From Manihot esculenta (lineage: Eukaryota; Streptophyta; Magnoliopsida; Malpighiales; Euphorbiaceae), in assembly GCF_001659605.2 (NCBI RefSeq), contig NC_035172.2:32973342-33037341 (forward strand): a stretch of 64,000 nt of DNA, given 5' to 3'. Under the pieces are notes generated by a model. It ran no database searches. It was not told the origin of the DNA and saw nothing but the letters and a program-made list of their open reading frames with translations. Positions 11,628 through 22,322 of this stretch are shown one piece after another. Numbering within the stretch: position 1 is the first letter of the stretch; each line of letters begins with the position of its first letter. Made by a program: the position numbers and the translations under genes.

Positions 11628-11925
11628 GAGAAGCTGGTCAACCACGTTCGGCGGCCAAACATGCAGGCGAACCATGCAATGTTCGGAAGCCGAACTTTTC
11701 TTTCGGAAGCCGAACCTCAAGCACTTTCGGCGGCCGAATGTCACCTTCGGCGGCCGAAACTGCATTTTGTCTCCTTCGCCGTTTTCTCTTCAAAACTCAA
11801 AATCCTTTTTGCTAAACCTTTTGAAAACCTTTGCTTAAACCCTTACTGGCAACTCCAACATCCGAAATTCCACCGGACTACAGGAATTTCGATGCCTGAG
11901 TAAGCCGGGTATTACACTTTCTATC

Positions 11926-14141
11926 TGTAACGACCCCAAAATGGACCGTCACCGGCGCTAGGATTCAGGTCGGCTTAAGGCCGCCAGAACCCGTAGCAAG
12001 CCTGCTATACTCTCTGTGTACCTGTAAACCTCATACATGATCATACATTTTATGTGAAAATAAAACTCTTTTCTGAACCAAGGCTTAACCTGTGCATGCA
12101 CTATCTCTGTACTCTGTACTCATGTACTCTGTACTCTGTATCCCTGACTAGAGCTTGCTCTAGATGGGTTAACTCATACCTGTTAAGCCTGGTTTTCACA
12201 TACAGGAAAACATATATACATATACAGATCATGTACAAAACATACATCACTAGGTCAAGCAACAACTATTACATCTCTTTAATATTACATGTCCACTCTA
12301 AGCTATTACAGATCTCTTTACTCTTCCTGTACTCTGCTGGACTGTCCCTGTACACTGTACACTGAACCTGCAAAACTGGGGTTAAGGGAGTGGGATGAGC
12401 TCTATAGCCCAGTGAGTAGAACAGTAAAACATCTCAGTAAAATATGATCTCATGGAATGCACCATATCACAGACAAGCCACATTAAGAGTAAAACTGTCA
12501 CCACATAGTCTCAGTAACTCTGTGCCAGGGCGTAGTCAAAGGCTCCTGGACTTCCTGTCATATATGTATATGTGTATATAACACCATTGTACTTACCATT
12601 GCCAGGGCGTAGTCAAAGGCTCCTGGACTTTACTATATACCTGCCAGGGCGTAGTCAAAGGCTCCTGGACTTTACTATATACCTGCCAGGGCGTAGTCAA
12701 AGGCTCCTGGACTTTGCTATACTTGCTAGGGCATAGTCAAAGGCTCCTGGACTTCCTGTCTGAGACTATTGGATCATTCAGCATTCACTTACATCACCAA
12801 ATAACAATGCAATGCAACATATTCGTGTATACTAATGCAATCAACCTATGGCATAATCATGATGCATGAGATATGCTAAAAGCAGTTTGTAGTTCAATTA
12901 AAAGTCATAAGTTTAGTTCCACTCACCTCTGGCTAACTGGACTGACTGACTCTGCAGGTTCTGAACCTCTGGAGCAGTACTCACTGCTGCTCTCTCTGGT
13001 TCCTTTGGTCTGTACCTATACAGATGGACTTAAATGAGGGACCAAACTAACGTATCAATACCTCTATTAAACTTCCCAAGAATCCCCTTAAACTCACACA
13101 ACTATCCATGCAAAGCATGCGAAAGAAAGCTGGACAGAACACTTTCGGCGGCAGGTTCGGCGGCCGAATGTCCTCTCCAGAGACGAAACTCAAGCACCTT
13201 CGGCGGCACCTTCGGCGGCCGAATCCCCCAAACAGAGCCGAACATGCACAACTCGCGGGGGCAAGCTATGGCAGCCTAAGCCACCATGCAAGAGGTTCGG
13301 CGGCCGAATGAACCTTCGGCTGCCGAACCTGAGTTCATCCAGAACTCAGCTTCAACGACAAACTATCACCTCCTTCCCTTCAATAACTCCAAACATGCAT
13401 ATACCAACTCCTCAACACACATATACATAAGTATATGATCACAGGGGTCCAAAACTATCTAATAACCCCAAACAACAAATCAAACATAACACATAAACAT
13501 GTATACATGCATAACTCATCAAAACTATCATTAAGAACCTAAACATGCATCTCCTTCCACAAATCCCCCTAAAACCTTCAGAAAACATATTCAAGAACAT
13601 CACTTACCTCCTGTAGTAAGAAGCTACACACTCTGAACAAGGGAAAACGGATCACCTCCTCTCACACTCTCAAACTCTCTCAAACTCACTTTTTGCTTCA
13701 CAACCTTCAACACTTGGTAAATGAGCAAACTCCTGCATGAGCTGCTCAAACTCAGCAAATAAACCAAGGGAGACGTGGCCAAACTTCTGGCAACAAAGGG
13801 GACATAACACCTGTCCAAAATGCTGACTAAGGATGCCCAAAAGCTAGCTGGCCAACTCAGTTTCGGCTGCCCAAACGCATGCAAAACCATGCAACATTCG
13901 GGGGCCGAACTCACCTTCGGAAGCCGAACACCTTCGGCGGCCGAACTTACCTTCGGCGGCCGAACTTGGCTCAACTGCCTTAGGTTATTTCAACTCAAAA
14001 CTCACTTCCATTAACCGTAAAACATCACTACAAATCATACCACATAGTAAAACATAAATTCTACCTTTTTCTAGAATTCCGACACCCCGGATTCCACCAA
14101 ACAACAGGAATTCCGGTGCCGGACTCTAGCCGGGTATTACA
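11926..14141 (-). repeat. Element C 3' LTR (left copy)
   Basis: 2216 bp, TGTAACGACC...GGGTATTACA on the plus strand. Palindrome clusters (GGCGGCCGAA) at about 13140-13330 and 13896-13966; donor-like GAG/GTAAGTG at 13608/13607; acceptor-like CTGTATAG at 13016; middle exon 12927-13015 (89 bp); donor-like AGAG/GTGAGTGG at 12926; acceptor-like TTTTGCAG ending at 12368. No clear TATAAA is present; GGTTTATTTG near 13755-13765 is a weak candidate. Confidence 0.93.
12524..12752 (-). repeat. Element C left LTR minisatellite, five units
   Basis: Five copies of a 28-bp core containing CCAGG...CCTGG on the minus strand, separated by variable AT-rich linkers. The last copy carries two substitutions. The right LTR has four copies. 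The core shares no sequence with element B's array but also has complementary ends. Confidence 0.93.
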
Positions 14142-14156
14142 TTCTCCCCTCCTTAA
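14142..14156 (-). other. Element C polypurine tract
   Basis: Minus-strand AAGGAGGGGAGAA directly before the 3' LTR start TGTAATACCC, the plus-strand primer position. Confidence 0.85.
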
Positions 14157-14217
14157 GAACATTCGTCCTCGGATGTTCCTAAAACATACAAAAACAAACA
14201 CAAGGAGGAAACTAACC

Positions 14218-17200
14218 TCAAAACAAATATGGATACTGCTGGAGCATAGACTCCCGCGTCTCCCAGGTGCATTCTTCTAGATTATGGTGGTTCCATAGAA
14301 CTTTCACCATCGGAATCTCCTTGTTCCTTAGCTGTCTGATCTGCGTGTCCAGAATCCGCACTGGCTGCTCTATATAGGTGAGATCTGTATGAATCTCCAC
14401 TTCAGGCTCACTCAGAACCTGATTCGGATCTGACACAAACTGTCGTAGCATAGAAACATGAAATACCGGGTGAATTCTCTCCATAGAGACAGGTAAATCT
14501 AGCTTATACGACACATTTCCAATCCTCTGCAACACCTCAAAGGGTCCAATGTACCGTGGAGCCAATTTACCTTTCTTTCCAAAACGAACCACTCCTTTCA
14601 TTGGAGACACTTTCAGCAATACCCAATTACCCTCCTGAAACTCTAACTGCTTTCTACGAACGTCTGTATAACTTTTCTGTCTACTCTGAGCTGTTCTGAT
14701 TCTCTCTCTGATCATGGGCACCATTCTACTGGTAATGTCTACTAACTCTGGCCCTGCAAGAGCCTTCTCTCCTACCTCTTCCCAACAAACAGGAGATCTG
14801 CACTTCCTCCCATACAAAGCTTCATAAGGAGCCATCCCTATGCTAGCATGATGACTGTTATTGTAGGCAAACTCCACCAAAGGTAGATGCTGCCTCCAAG
14901 AACCGCCAAAGTCTAACACACATAGGCGAAGCATATCCTCTATGGTCTGGATGGTCCTTTCTGACTGTCCATCAGTCTGTGGGTGGAAAGCAGTACTAAA
15001 ATCCAATCTTGTGCCCATCGCACTTTGCAGACTCCGCCAAAAGCGGGAGGTAAACTGAGGTCCTCTATCTGAAACTATAGACACTGGGACTCCATGTAAT
15101 CTCACAATCTCATCCAGATAGACCTGTGCCAACTTATCCACAGAATAGTTACTCCGTACTGGAAGAAAATGAGCAGATTTCGTGAGTCTGTCCACAATCA
15201 CCCATATCAAGTCTATCCTGTTGGACGCTACTGGTAAACCCACTACAAAATCCATGGCTATGTTCTCCCATTTCCACTCTGGAATCGGTAATGGGTTAAG
15301 CATTCCGGCTGGTTTCTGATGCTCTAATTTCACCCTCTGACAAACCTCACAGGCTGTCACGAACTGAGCCACTTCTTTCTTCATGGCTGGCCACCAATAG
15401 ACCCTTTTCAGAACCTGATACATCTTGGTGGCTCCTGGGTGAACACTATACCTCGCATTATGAGCTTCCCTCATAATGTCTTCTTTCACACTGCCCCTAT
15501 CTGGTACACAAAGTCGACTCCCATAGCGAAGGATCCCTTTGCTGTCAAATCTGAACTCTGCATTGTTGCCTGACTGAACAGTCCTGGCAATTTTCATCAA
15601 TTCAGGGTCCTCATGCTGTCTCTGAGCTATCTGCTCCAGAAACACAGGTGTCACTCTCATCTGTGCTATCAACGCACCTGTACCAGACAACTCTAGCTGT
15701 AATCCCTCGTCAAAGAGCTTATAAAGCTCCGTCACAACCGGTCTCCGCTCTACTGCTATATGGGATAAACTGCCTAGTGACTTCCGGCTTAGGGCGTCTG
15801 CGACAACATTCGCCTTACCCGGATGATACTGGATTTTACAATCATAATCACTGAGCAATTCGACCCACCTTCTCTGCCGCAAATTCAGCTCTCTCTGACT
15901 TAAGATGTACTGTAAACTCTTGTGATCAGTGAAGATCTCGCATTTAACCCCGTAGAGGTAATGCCGCCACATCTTAAGTGCAAAGATAACTGCTGCCATC
16001 TCTAGGTCATGGGTAGGGTAATTCAACTCGTGCTTCTTCAACTGTCTAGAAGCATAAGCTATTACTCTATCACTCTGCATCAATACACAACCCAATCCCA
16101 CTCGAGATGCATCACAGAACACTGTGAAATCTTCATTACTGACAGGCAGAGCTAACACTGGTGCTGTTGTCAATCTCCTTTTGAGCTCTTCAAAGCTCTC
16201 TTCACACTGGTCTGACCAGATAAACTTCTGGTTCTTCTGAGTCAATTTGGTCATAGGAGCTGCTATCTTTGAGAAGTTCTGAACGAACCTCCTGTAGTAA
16301 CCTGCCAGTCCCAGAAAGCTTTTAATCTCAGTCACTGTCATGGGTCTGGGCCAGTTAGCTACAGCCTCTATCTTCTTGGGGTCTACCTCAATACCCTCTG
16401 CTGACACCACATGTCCCAAGAAGGCAATGCTCCGTAACCAAAACTCACACTTCGAGAACTTGGCATACAAACCATGCTCTCTCAGTGTCTGCAAAACAAT
16501 CCTCAGATGCTGGGCATGCTCCTCTGCATCTCTGGAATACACTAAGATATCATCGATAAACACAATGACAAAGTGATCCAGAAACTCACTGAATACCCTG
16601 TTCATGAGATCCATAAATGCTGCAGGGGCGTTAGTCAACCCGAACGGCATCACTAAGAACTCATAATGCCCATATCTGGTCCGGAAAGCTGTCTTAGGCA
16701 CATCTGCCTCTCTGACTCTCAACTGATGATACCCGGATCTCAGATCTATTTTCGAGAAACAACCTGCTCCAGCTAGCTGATCAAATAGATCATCAATCCG
16801 AGGTAAGGGATACCTATTCTTGATAGTGACCTTGTTCAACTGTCTGTAGTCGATACAAAGTCTAAGGGATCCATCCTTCTTTCTAACAAAGAGCACTGGA
16901 GCACCCCAAGGTGAGGTACTAGGGCGGATGAAACCCTTATCTACCAAGTCCTGCAACTGTTCTTTCAACTCTATTAACTCAGCTGGCGCCATCCTGTAGG
17001 GAGGTATAGAGATAGGTCTGGTACCTGGCAATAATTCAATTTCAAACCCTATCTCCCTATCAGGTGGTAGTCCTGGCAAATCGTCTGGGAACACATCGAG
17101 AAACTCTCGGACTACTGGTACTGTGGCTGGTTCCCTAACCTGACTGTCTAGCTCTCTCACATGAGCTAGAAACCCCTGACAACCCCTCCTAAGCAAACGA

Positions 17201-17823
17201 CGAGCCTGAAGGGCTGAAATCAGACCTCTGGGTGTACCTCTCCTGTCTCCTCTGAAGACACACTCTGACCCATCCTGGTCTCTGAGACTCACTAACTTCT
17301 CTCGACAGTCCAACGTAGCACTATATGCAGATAGCCAATCCATCCCTAGAATGACATCAAAATCGGTCAAGTCTAGAACCACAAGGTCAGCTGGAAGGCA
17401 TCTACCCTCTATAAACACTAGACTGAAACGACAGACTGACACTGCCACTGATGGGTCACATTTAGGTCCACTGACCCAGAGAGGATACTCTAACTCAGAA
17501 CTGATCAAACCCAACCTCTCTATGGCTCTCGAAGCAATAAAGGAATGAGAAGCACCGGGGTCCATCAAAGCATACACATCTGAACACCCAATGATGAGAT
17601 TACCTGACACCACTGTGTTCGACGTGTTAGCCTCCTCCTGTGTCACTGTGAAAATCCGTGCTGGGGCTACCGGATTTCCACCTCGGGAACCTGCTGCTGA
17701 AGTAGAGGCTACCCCTCTCCCTCTACCTCTGCCACTAGTCTGAGGCATGACTGGAGCTACTGGCCGTACAACTGGCTGTACCACACTGCCTGAACTCATC
17801 TGCTGGGATGGTGCAAAAGTCAT
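14218..17823 (-). CDS. Element C pol: protease, RT, RNase H, integrase, chromodomain
   Basis: An uninterrupted 1201-codon frame for the enzymes of retrotransposition, acting in cytoplasmic particles and then the nucleus. Aspartic protease with D-P-G-A at residues 88-91; reverse transcriptase about 275-470 with I-D-D-I-L at 423-427; RNase H with first Asp about 571 and a D-x-x-S-L box near 633; integrase zinc finger H788, H795, C825, C828; integrase catalytic triad D858, D919, E955; then a GPF-containing C-terminal domain (about 1080-1110) and a chromodomain-like tail (about 1150-1195). All catalytic positions I can check are present. The first ATG directly follows the gag TAG in the same frame, so pol is either made by readthrough or the TAG is a recent nonsense change. 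Upstream is gag; downstream are the polypurine tract and 3' LTR. Confidence 0.95.
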   Translation of the reverse strand: MTFAPSQQMSSGSVVQPVVRPVAPVMPQTSGRGRGRGVASTSAAGSRGGNPVAPARIFTVTQEEANTSNTVVSGNLIIGCSDVYALMDPGASHSFIASRAIERLGLISSELEYPLWVSGPKCDPSVAVSVCRFSLVFIEGRCLPADLVVLDLTDFDVILGMDWLSAYSATLDCREKLVSLRDQDGSECVFRGDRRGTPRGLISALQARRLLRRGCQGFLAHVRELDSQVREPATVPVVREFLDVFPDDLPGLPPDREIGFEIELLPGTRPISIPPYRMAPAELIELKEQLQDLVDKGFIRPSTSPWGAPVLFVRKKDGSLRLCIDYRQLNKVTIKNRYPLPRIDDLFDQLAGAGCFSKIDLRSGYHQLRVREADVPKTAFRTRYGHYEFLVMPFGLTNAPAAFMDLMNRVFSEFLDHFVIVFIDDILVYSRDAEEHAQHLRIVLQTLREHGLYAKFSKCEFWLRSIAFLGHVVSAEGIEVDPKKIEAVANWPRPMTVTEIKSFLGLAGYYRRFVQNFSKIAAPMTKLTQKNQKFIWSDQCEESFEELKRRLTTAPVLALPVSNEDFTVFCDASRVGLGCVLMQSDRVIAYASRQLKKHELNYPTHDLEMAAVIFALKMWRHYLYGVKCEIFTDHKSLQYILSQRELNLRQRRWVELLSDYDCKIQYHPGKANVVADALSRKSLGSLSHIAVERRPVVTELYKLFDEGLQLELSGTGALIAQMRVTPVFLEQIAQRQHEDPELMKIARTVQSGNNAEFRFDSKGILRYGSRLCVPDRGSVKEDIMREAHNARYSVHPGATKMYQVLKRVYWWPAMKKEVAQFVTACEVCQRVKLEHQKPAGMLNPLPIPEWKWENIAMDFVVGLPVASNRIDLIWVIVDRLTKSAHFLPVRSNYSVDKLAQVYLDEIVRLHGVPVSIVSDRGPQFTSRFWRSLQSAMGTRLDFSTAFHPQTDGQSERTIQTIEDMLRLCVLDFGGSWRQHLPLVEFAYNNSHHASIGMAPYEALYGRKCRSPVCWEEVGEKALAGPELVDITSRMVPMIRERIRTAQSRQKSYTDVRRKQLEFQEGNWVLLKVSPMKGVVRFGKKGKLAPRYIGPFEVLQRIGNVSYKLDLPVSMERIHPVFHVSMLRQFVSDPNQVLSEPEVEIHTDLTYIEQPVRILDTQIRQLRNKEIPMVKVLWNHHNLEECTWETRESMLQQYPYLF

Positions 17824-19125
17824 CTACGGACAATCCCGAGCAATATGCCCTTCCTGTCCACATCGAAAACAAGCTGTAGATCCCAACCGACAAACTCCTC
17901 CATGTGGTTTTCCGCATCGTCTGCAGACTGGAGCTGTGCCAGAGCTTGAGCCACTACCTATTCCCAGACCTGACTTGACTTTATTCCAGAACTTACTCTT
18001 TGTTCCTTTTGCTCTGTCCCATCTTTTACCGCCTGTTGAACCTGAACTGGGGGCCTTAGCACCCGAAGCCTGTGCCTGTGACTGTTTCTGAATATTGGCA
18101 CTAGCTTCCATTTTCCTAGCTGCGTCTACTATCGTATGGAAACTCTCCTTTTCTGCTGGAAGAATCAAGGAAGCATACCTGGGATGCAGTCTCATAGTAT
18201 ATCTCCTTGCTTTCTTCTGATCAGTATTATAGGCTTGACCCACGTACTGAAGCAGATCCAGGAACTTATCTGTGAATTCATCAACACTCATCTCATCTGT
18301 CTGTCTCAACTGTTCAAATTCAATTACTTTCATCTCCCTCGAACTGTCAGGAAAAGCCCACCCGGCAAACTCATTGGCGAACTCTCCCCATGACATGCTG
18401 TCCATTCTAGGCTCCACATAATTCTTAAACCATTCTCTGGCTTTCCTGCACTTTATTGTGAAACCTGCCATCTCAATGGCTCTCCTATCATCTGCTCCCA
18501 ATTCACTGGTGATCATCCTAACTGCTCTGAGGTAATCAAATGGATCATCTCCCGTATTGTATTTAGGAGCATCCAATTTCAAGTACTCCGTCATTTGGAC
18601 TTTACCTCCAGATGAGCTAGGTTCATGTCTGTCAACAACAGGGGCTACTGGTTCTGGTGGTAATACTGGTTCATTTGGCTCTAGGTGTGCTGCACTTGGA
18701 TGGGTAGGGGAAGATGGATACATCGGATATGGTGGATAGTAAGGATAAGGCATATAAGGCATATAAGGAGGATATGGCACAAAACTCGAGTACTCCGACA
18801 TACCTCCCATCGGATACTCTGGATAACCAAAACCTGAGGTCTGAGCACCTCCCTGCGACTCTCCCATACCTTCCTCAAAACTGCCTATACCCATGCTATC
18901 ATCTCTAGACTGATCAATTTCCATAGCTTCCCTTCTTTCCTCTGATCTTCCTCCCCTAGCTGTACCTCTTCTGCTCTCGTCGACAGACCTTCTAGGGTCT
19001 ATTGACATACCTTCCCTGCTAGATCTCTGAGACCTTGCCCTTGGCAATGCAGGAGGACGAGCAGCTGGTCTCTCACTCTCTGGTGGGACTCCAGTCAATC
19101 GAGCTGATCGACGAGTTCCTCGCAT
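17824..19125 (-). CDS. Element C gag
   Basis: 433 codons encoding the capsid/nucleocapsid protein. The N-terminus is Arg/Ser/Pro-rich. A Tyr/Pro-rich low-complexity stretch lies at about residues 98-140. The capsid-like gag domain follows (about 190-345) with the usual W-F and F-x-x-L-x-Q landmarks. A basic segment precedes two C-terminal cysteine clusters, CRRCGKPHGGVC and the CCHC knuckle CFRCGQEGHIARDC, so it ends within five residues of the zinc knuckle. The stop codon TAG (17824-17826) is followed immediately by ATG of pol in the same frame. Element B's gag continues past the same point without a stop (ECPTVRNRARP), which suggests that C's TAG replaces a sense codon, possibly CAG. Confidence 0.93.
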   Translation of the reverse strand: MRGTRRSARLTGVPPESERPAARPPALPRARSQRSSREGMSIDPRRSVDESRRGTARGGRSEERREAMEIDQSRDDSMGIGSFEEGMGESQGGAQTSGFGYPEYPMGGMSEYSSFVPYPPYMPYMPYPYYPPYPMYPSSPTHPSAAHLEPNEPVLPPEPVAPVVDRHEPSSSGGKVQMTEYLKLDAPKYNTGDDPFDYLRAVRMITSELGADDRRAIEMAGFTIKCRKAREWFKNYVEPRMDSMSWGEFANEFAGWAFPDSSREMKVIEFEQLRQTDEMSVDEFTDKFLDLLQYVGQAYNTDQKKARRYTMRLHPRYASLILPAEKESFHTIVDAARKMEASANIQKQSQAQASGAKAPSSGSTGGKRWDRAKGTKSKFWNKVKSGLGIGSGSSSGTAPVCRRCGKPHGGVCRLGSTACFRCGQEGHIARDCP

Positions 19126-19332
19126 CTTTACTCTGGAAACACAACATATAACATACCACTTAGCACATAAACATCACATATCACTCATACACATGCAACA
19201 CTCATGGCATATCATAGCAGATAGGACTCAAGACCCTATCCTAGTGGACATGATTTTTCCTATTGTGCTTGACCACTTCTAACCTGTCTGAGCCCAACAC
19301 TGTCTCTATAGGTCCGATCATGTGAACCTAGG

Positions 19333-19344
19333 GCTCTGATACCA
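19333..19344 (-). other. Element C primer-binding site
   Basis: Minus-strand TGGTATCAGAGC, followed by CC, three bases from the 5' LTR edge. It is a full match to the plant initiator tRNA-Met consensus used by many LTR elements. Confidence 0.95.
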
Positions 19345-19347
19345 ATC

Positions 19348-21521
19348 TGTAACGACCCCAAAATGGACCGTCACCGGCGCTAGGATTCAGGTCGGCTTAA
19401 GGCCGCCAGAACCCGTAGCAAGCCTGCTATACTCTCTGTGTACCTGTAAACCTCATACATGATCATACATTTTATGTGAAAATAAAACTCTTTTCTGAAC
19501 CAAGGCTTAACCTGTGCATGCACTATCTCTGTACTCTGTACTCATGTACTCTGTACTCTGTATCCCTGACTAGAGCTTGCTCTAGATGGGTTAACTCATA
19601 CCTGTTAAGCCTGGTTTTCACATACAGGAAAACATATATACATATACAGATCATGTACAAAACATACATCACTAGGTCAAGCAACAACTATTACATCTCT
19701 TTAATATTACATGTCCACTCTAAGCTATTACAGATCTCTTTACTCTTCCTGTACTCTGCTGGACTGTCCCTGTACACTGTACACTGAACCTGCAAAACTG
19801 GGGTTAAGGGAGTGGGATGAGCTCTATAGCCCAGTGAGTAGAACAGTAAAACATCTCAGTAAAATATGATCTCATGGAATGCACCATATCACAGACAAGC
19901 CACATCAAGAGTAAACCTGTCACCACATAGTCTCAGTAACTCTGTGCCAGGGCGTAGTCAAAGGCTCCTGGACTTCCTGTCATATATGTATATGTGTATA
20001 TAACACCATTGTACTTACCATTGCCAGGGCGTAGTCAAAGGCTCCTGGACTTTACTATATACCTGCCAGGGCGTAGTCAAAGGCTCCTGGACTTTGCTAT
20101 ACTTGCCAGGGCGTAGTCAAAGGCTCCTGGACTTCCTGTCTGAGACTATTGGATCATTCAGCATTCACTTACATCACCAAATAACAATGCAATGCAACAT
20201 ATTCGTGTATACTAATGCAATCAACCTATGGCATAATCATGATGCATGAGATATGCTAAAAGCAGTTTGTAGTTCAATTAAAAGTCATAAGTTTAGTTCC
20301 ACTCACCTCTGGCTAACTGGACTGACTGACTCTGCAGGTTCTGAACCTCTGGAGCAGTACTCACTGCTGCTCTCTCTGGTTCCTTTGGTCTGTACCTATA
20401 CAGATGGACTTAAATGAGGGACCAAACTAACGTATCAATACCTCTATTAAACTTCCCAAGAATCCCCTTAAACTCACACAACTATCCATGCAAAGCATGC
20501 GAAAGAAAGCTGGACAGAACACTTTCGGCGGCAGGTTCGGCGGCCGAATGTCCTCTCCAGAGACGAAACTCAAGCACCTTCGGCGGCACCTTCGGCGGCC
20601 GAATCCCCCAAACAGAGCCGAACATGCACAACTCGCGGGGGCAAGCTATGGCAGCCTAAGCCACCATGCAAGAGTTTCGGCGGCCGAATGAACCTTCGGC
20701 TGCCGAACCTGAGTTCATCCAGAACTCAGCTTCAACGACAAACTATCACCTCCTTCCCTTCAATAACTCCAAACATGCATATACCAACTCCTCAACACAC
20801 ATATACATAAGTATATGATCACAGGGGTCCAAAACTATCTAATAACCCCAAACAACAAATCAAACATAACACATAAACATGTATACATGCATAACTCATC
20901 AAAACTATCATTAAGAACCTAAACATGCATCTCCTTCCACAAATCCCCCTAAAACCTTCAGAAAACATATTCAAGAACATCACTTACCTCCTGTAGTAAG
21001 AAGCTACACACTCTGAACAAGGGAAAACGGATCACCTCCTCTCACACTCTCAAACTCTCTCAAACTCACTTTTTGCTTCACAACCTTCAACACTTGGTAA
21101 ATGAGCAAACTCCTGCATGAGCTGCTCAAACTCAGCAAATAAACCAAGGGAGACGTGGCCAAACTTCTGGCAACAAAGGGGACATAACACCTGTCCAAAA
21201 TGCTGACTAAGGATGCCCAAAAGCTAGCTGGCCAACTCAGTTTCGGCTGCCCAAACGCATGCAAAACCATGCAACATTCGGGGGCCGAACTCACCTTCGG
21301 AAGCCGAACACCTTCGGCGGCCGAACTTACCTTCGGCGGCCGAACTTGGCTCAACTGCCTTAGGTTATTTCAACTCAAAACTCACTTCCATTAACCGTAA
21401 AACATCACTACAAATCATACCACATAGTAAAACATAAATTCTACCTTTTTCTAGAATTCCGACACCCCGGATTCCACCAAACAACAGGAATTCCGGTGCC
21501 GGACTCTAGCCGGGTATTACA
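19348..21521 (-). repeat. Element C 5' LTR (right copy)
   Basis: 2174 bp, almost identical to 11926-14141. Palindrome clusters are at about 20520-20710 and 21276-21346. Putative intron 1 ends at its donor 20987, the middle exon is 20307-20395, and exon 3 begins at 19789. The minisatellite has four rather than five units. Confidence 0.93.
19946..20132 (-). repeat. Element C right LTR minisatellite, four units
   Basis: Four copies of the 28-bp core found five times at 12524-12752. The missing unit explains the 42-bp length difference between the LTRs. Confidence 0.93.
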
Positions 21522-21526
21522 CTATC

Positions 21527-21816
21527 TCTGTAGTTACTGTATGGTACCATAGCAGGTATCACTCTTCGAGTGCATACAGACAGAGCATGCATAGTCCAGG
21601 CTTAGTTGATGAGAAAAGTTTCAAGAAAAGAAAAGATAGTCAAGCAAAGAAAAAAAAAAAAAAGAGAAGAGTAAGTAACAGTTTTAAGCTTAAGTATGAT
21701 CATGTATGGGATTTATCAGGTACACAGAGTTGACAGTAGGCTTACTACGGGTCCCGGCGGCCTTAAGCCGATCTGGATCCTAGTGCCGGTGATGGTCCGG
21801 TAAGCGGGCTGTTACA
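21527..21816 (+). repeat. Element A 3' LTR, right portion
   Basis: Continues element A's LTR after the B and C insertions. It ends GGTAAGCGGGCTGTTACA, like the GGGCTGTTACA end of element B's LTR, and carries the shared GGCCTTAAGCCGATCTGGATCCTAG-type segment (shown in part) near 21760-21785. The next five bases, AAATC, would be the right half of A's target duplication; the left half is outside the window. Confidence 0.85.
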
Positions 21817-22322
21817 AAATCGGTTAAGGAGATAAAGGCCCCAATGAAGTGGGTGATCGATCTCAGAAATAGACCGCCAGCACCATAAAACCAATTGGGA
21901 AGACGAAGCCCTCAATGAGGTAGGTGACCGGTCTCGAAAATAAGACTACCGATACCATAAAATCAGTTGAGGAGATGAAGCTCTCAATGAGGTAGGTGAC
22001 CGATCTTGAAAATAAAACTTCCAGCACCACAAAACCTGTTGAGGAGATGAAGACCCTAATGAGGTGGATGACCGGTCTCAGAATAAGACTGTCGGCATCA
22101 TAAAACTGGTTGGGATATTGAAGACCTCAATGAGGTAGGTGACCAGTCTCGAAAATAAGACCTTCAGCACCATAAAATTGGTTGGGAAGATGAAGCCCTC
22201 AATAGGATAGGTGATCAGTCTCGAAAATAAGATCGCCAGCACCACAAAACCGATTGAGAAAATGAAGACCCTAATGAGGTGGGTGACTGGTCTTGGAAAT
22301 GGACCGCTGGCACCACAAAACT
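21817..22322. repeat. 72-bp tandem array, about seven degenerate units
   Basis: Seven consecutive units share a framework of GGTTGGGAAGATGAAG, CCTCAATGAGGTAGGTGACC, TCTCGAAAATAAGACC and CAGCACCATAAAAC, with 10-25 percent differences between units. The first unit starts flush with the end of element A, so A appears to have inserted within the array. No unit is open in a conserved frame. It may be the internal repeat of another retroelement's LTR or untranslated region. Confidence 0.88.

Larger units (their letters stand above)
4769..11916 (-). mobile_element. Element B: non-autonomous Ty3/gypsy deletion derivative
   Basis: A complete LTR element on the minus strand, inserted in element A's LTR. 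Two long LTRs (4769-7601 and 9129-11916) flank only 1.5 kb of internal DNA. The 5-bp target duplication CTTTC is intact on both sides (4764-4768 and 11917-11921). An initiator-Met-type primer site and a polypurine tract remain, but almost all of pol is missing. What is left is a gag/zinc-knuckle reading frame plus a short RT-start remnant at about 7843-7910, which matches the D-L-V-D-K-G-F region of element C's pol. By eye the LTRs differ by about a dozen substitutions plus repeat-number changes, so the insertion is young and was presumably mobilised in trans by a relative. Confidence 0.92.
9129..11916 (-). repeat. Element B 5' LTR (right copy)
   Basis: 2788 bp and nearly identical to 4769-7601. 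TATAAAAG is at 11620-11627 on the minus strand. Palindrome clusters are at about 11646-11760 and 10811-11115. Putative intron 1 spans 10680-11407, the middle exon 10610-10679 (70 bp), and the second donor is CAG/GTGAGTGG at 10609. This copy has an extra tandem unit of the GGCGGCCGAA motif near 11085-11110, and lacks one copy of the GGAAGCCGAAC repeat present in the left LTR. Confidence 0.93.
11926..21521 (-). mobile_element. Element C: near-complete Tekay/Del-like Ty3/gypsy retrotransposon
   Basis: A minus-strand element with two LTRs (11926-14141 and 19348-21521), a perfect initiator-Met primer site, gag, a full-length pol, a polypurine tract and a 5-bp target duplication CTATC (11921-11925 and 21522-21526). 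It inserted 4 bases from element B's site in the same element A LTR. By eye the LTRs differ by about five substitutions plus one 42-bp repeat unit, so insertion was very recent. The only visible coding lesion is the TAG between gag and pol. It could be the autonomous relative that moves element B, but the two LTRs are clearly diverged, so this is only a possibility. Confidence 0.95.

Noticed and set aside
12054..12365. Open frame repeated identically in both LTRs of element C (also 19476-19787)
   Set aside because: Identity is due to the LTRs being copies. The product is low-complexity and lies near the 3' end of the LTR with no known domain.
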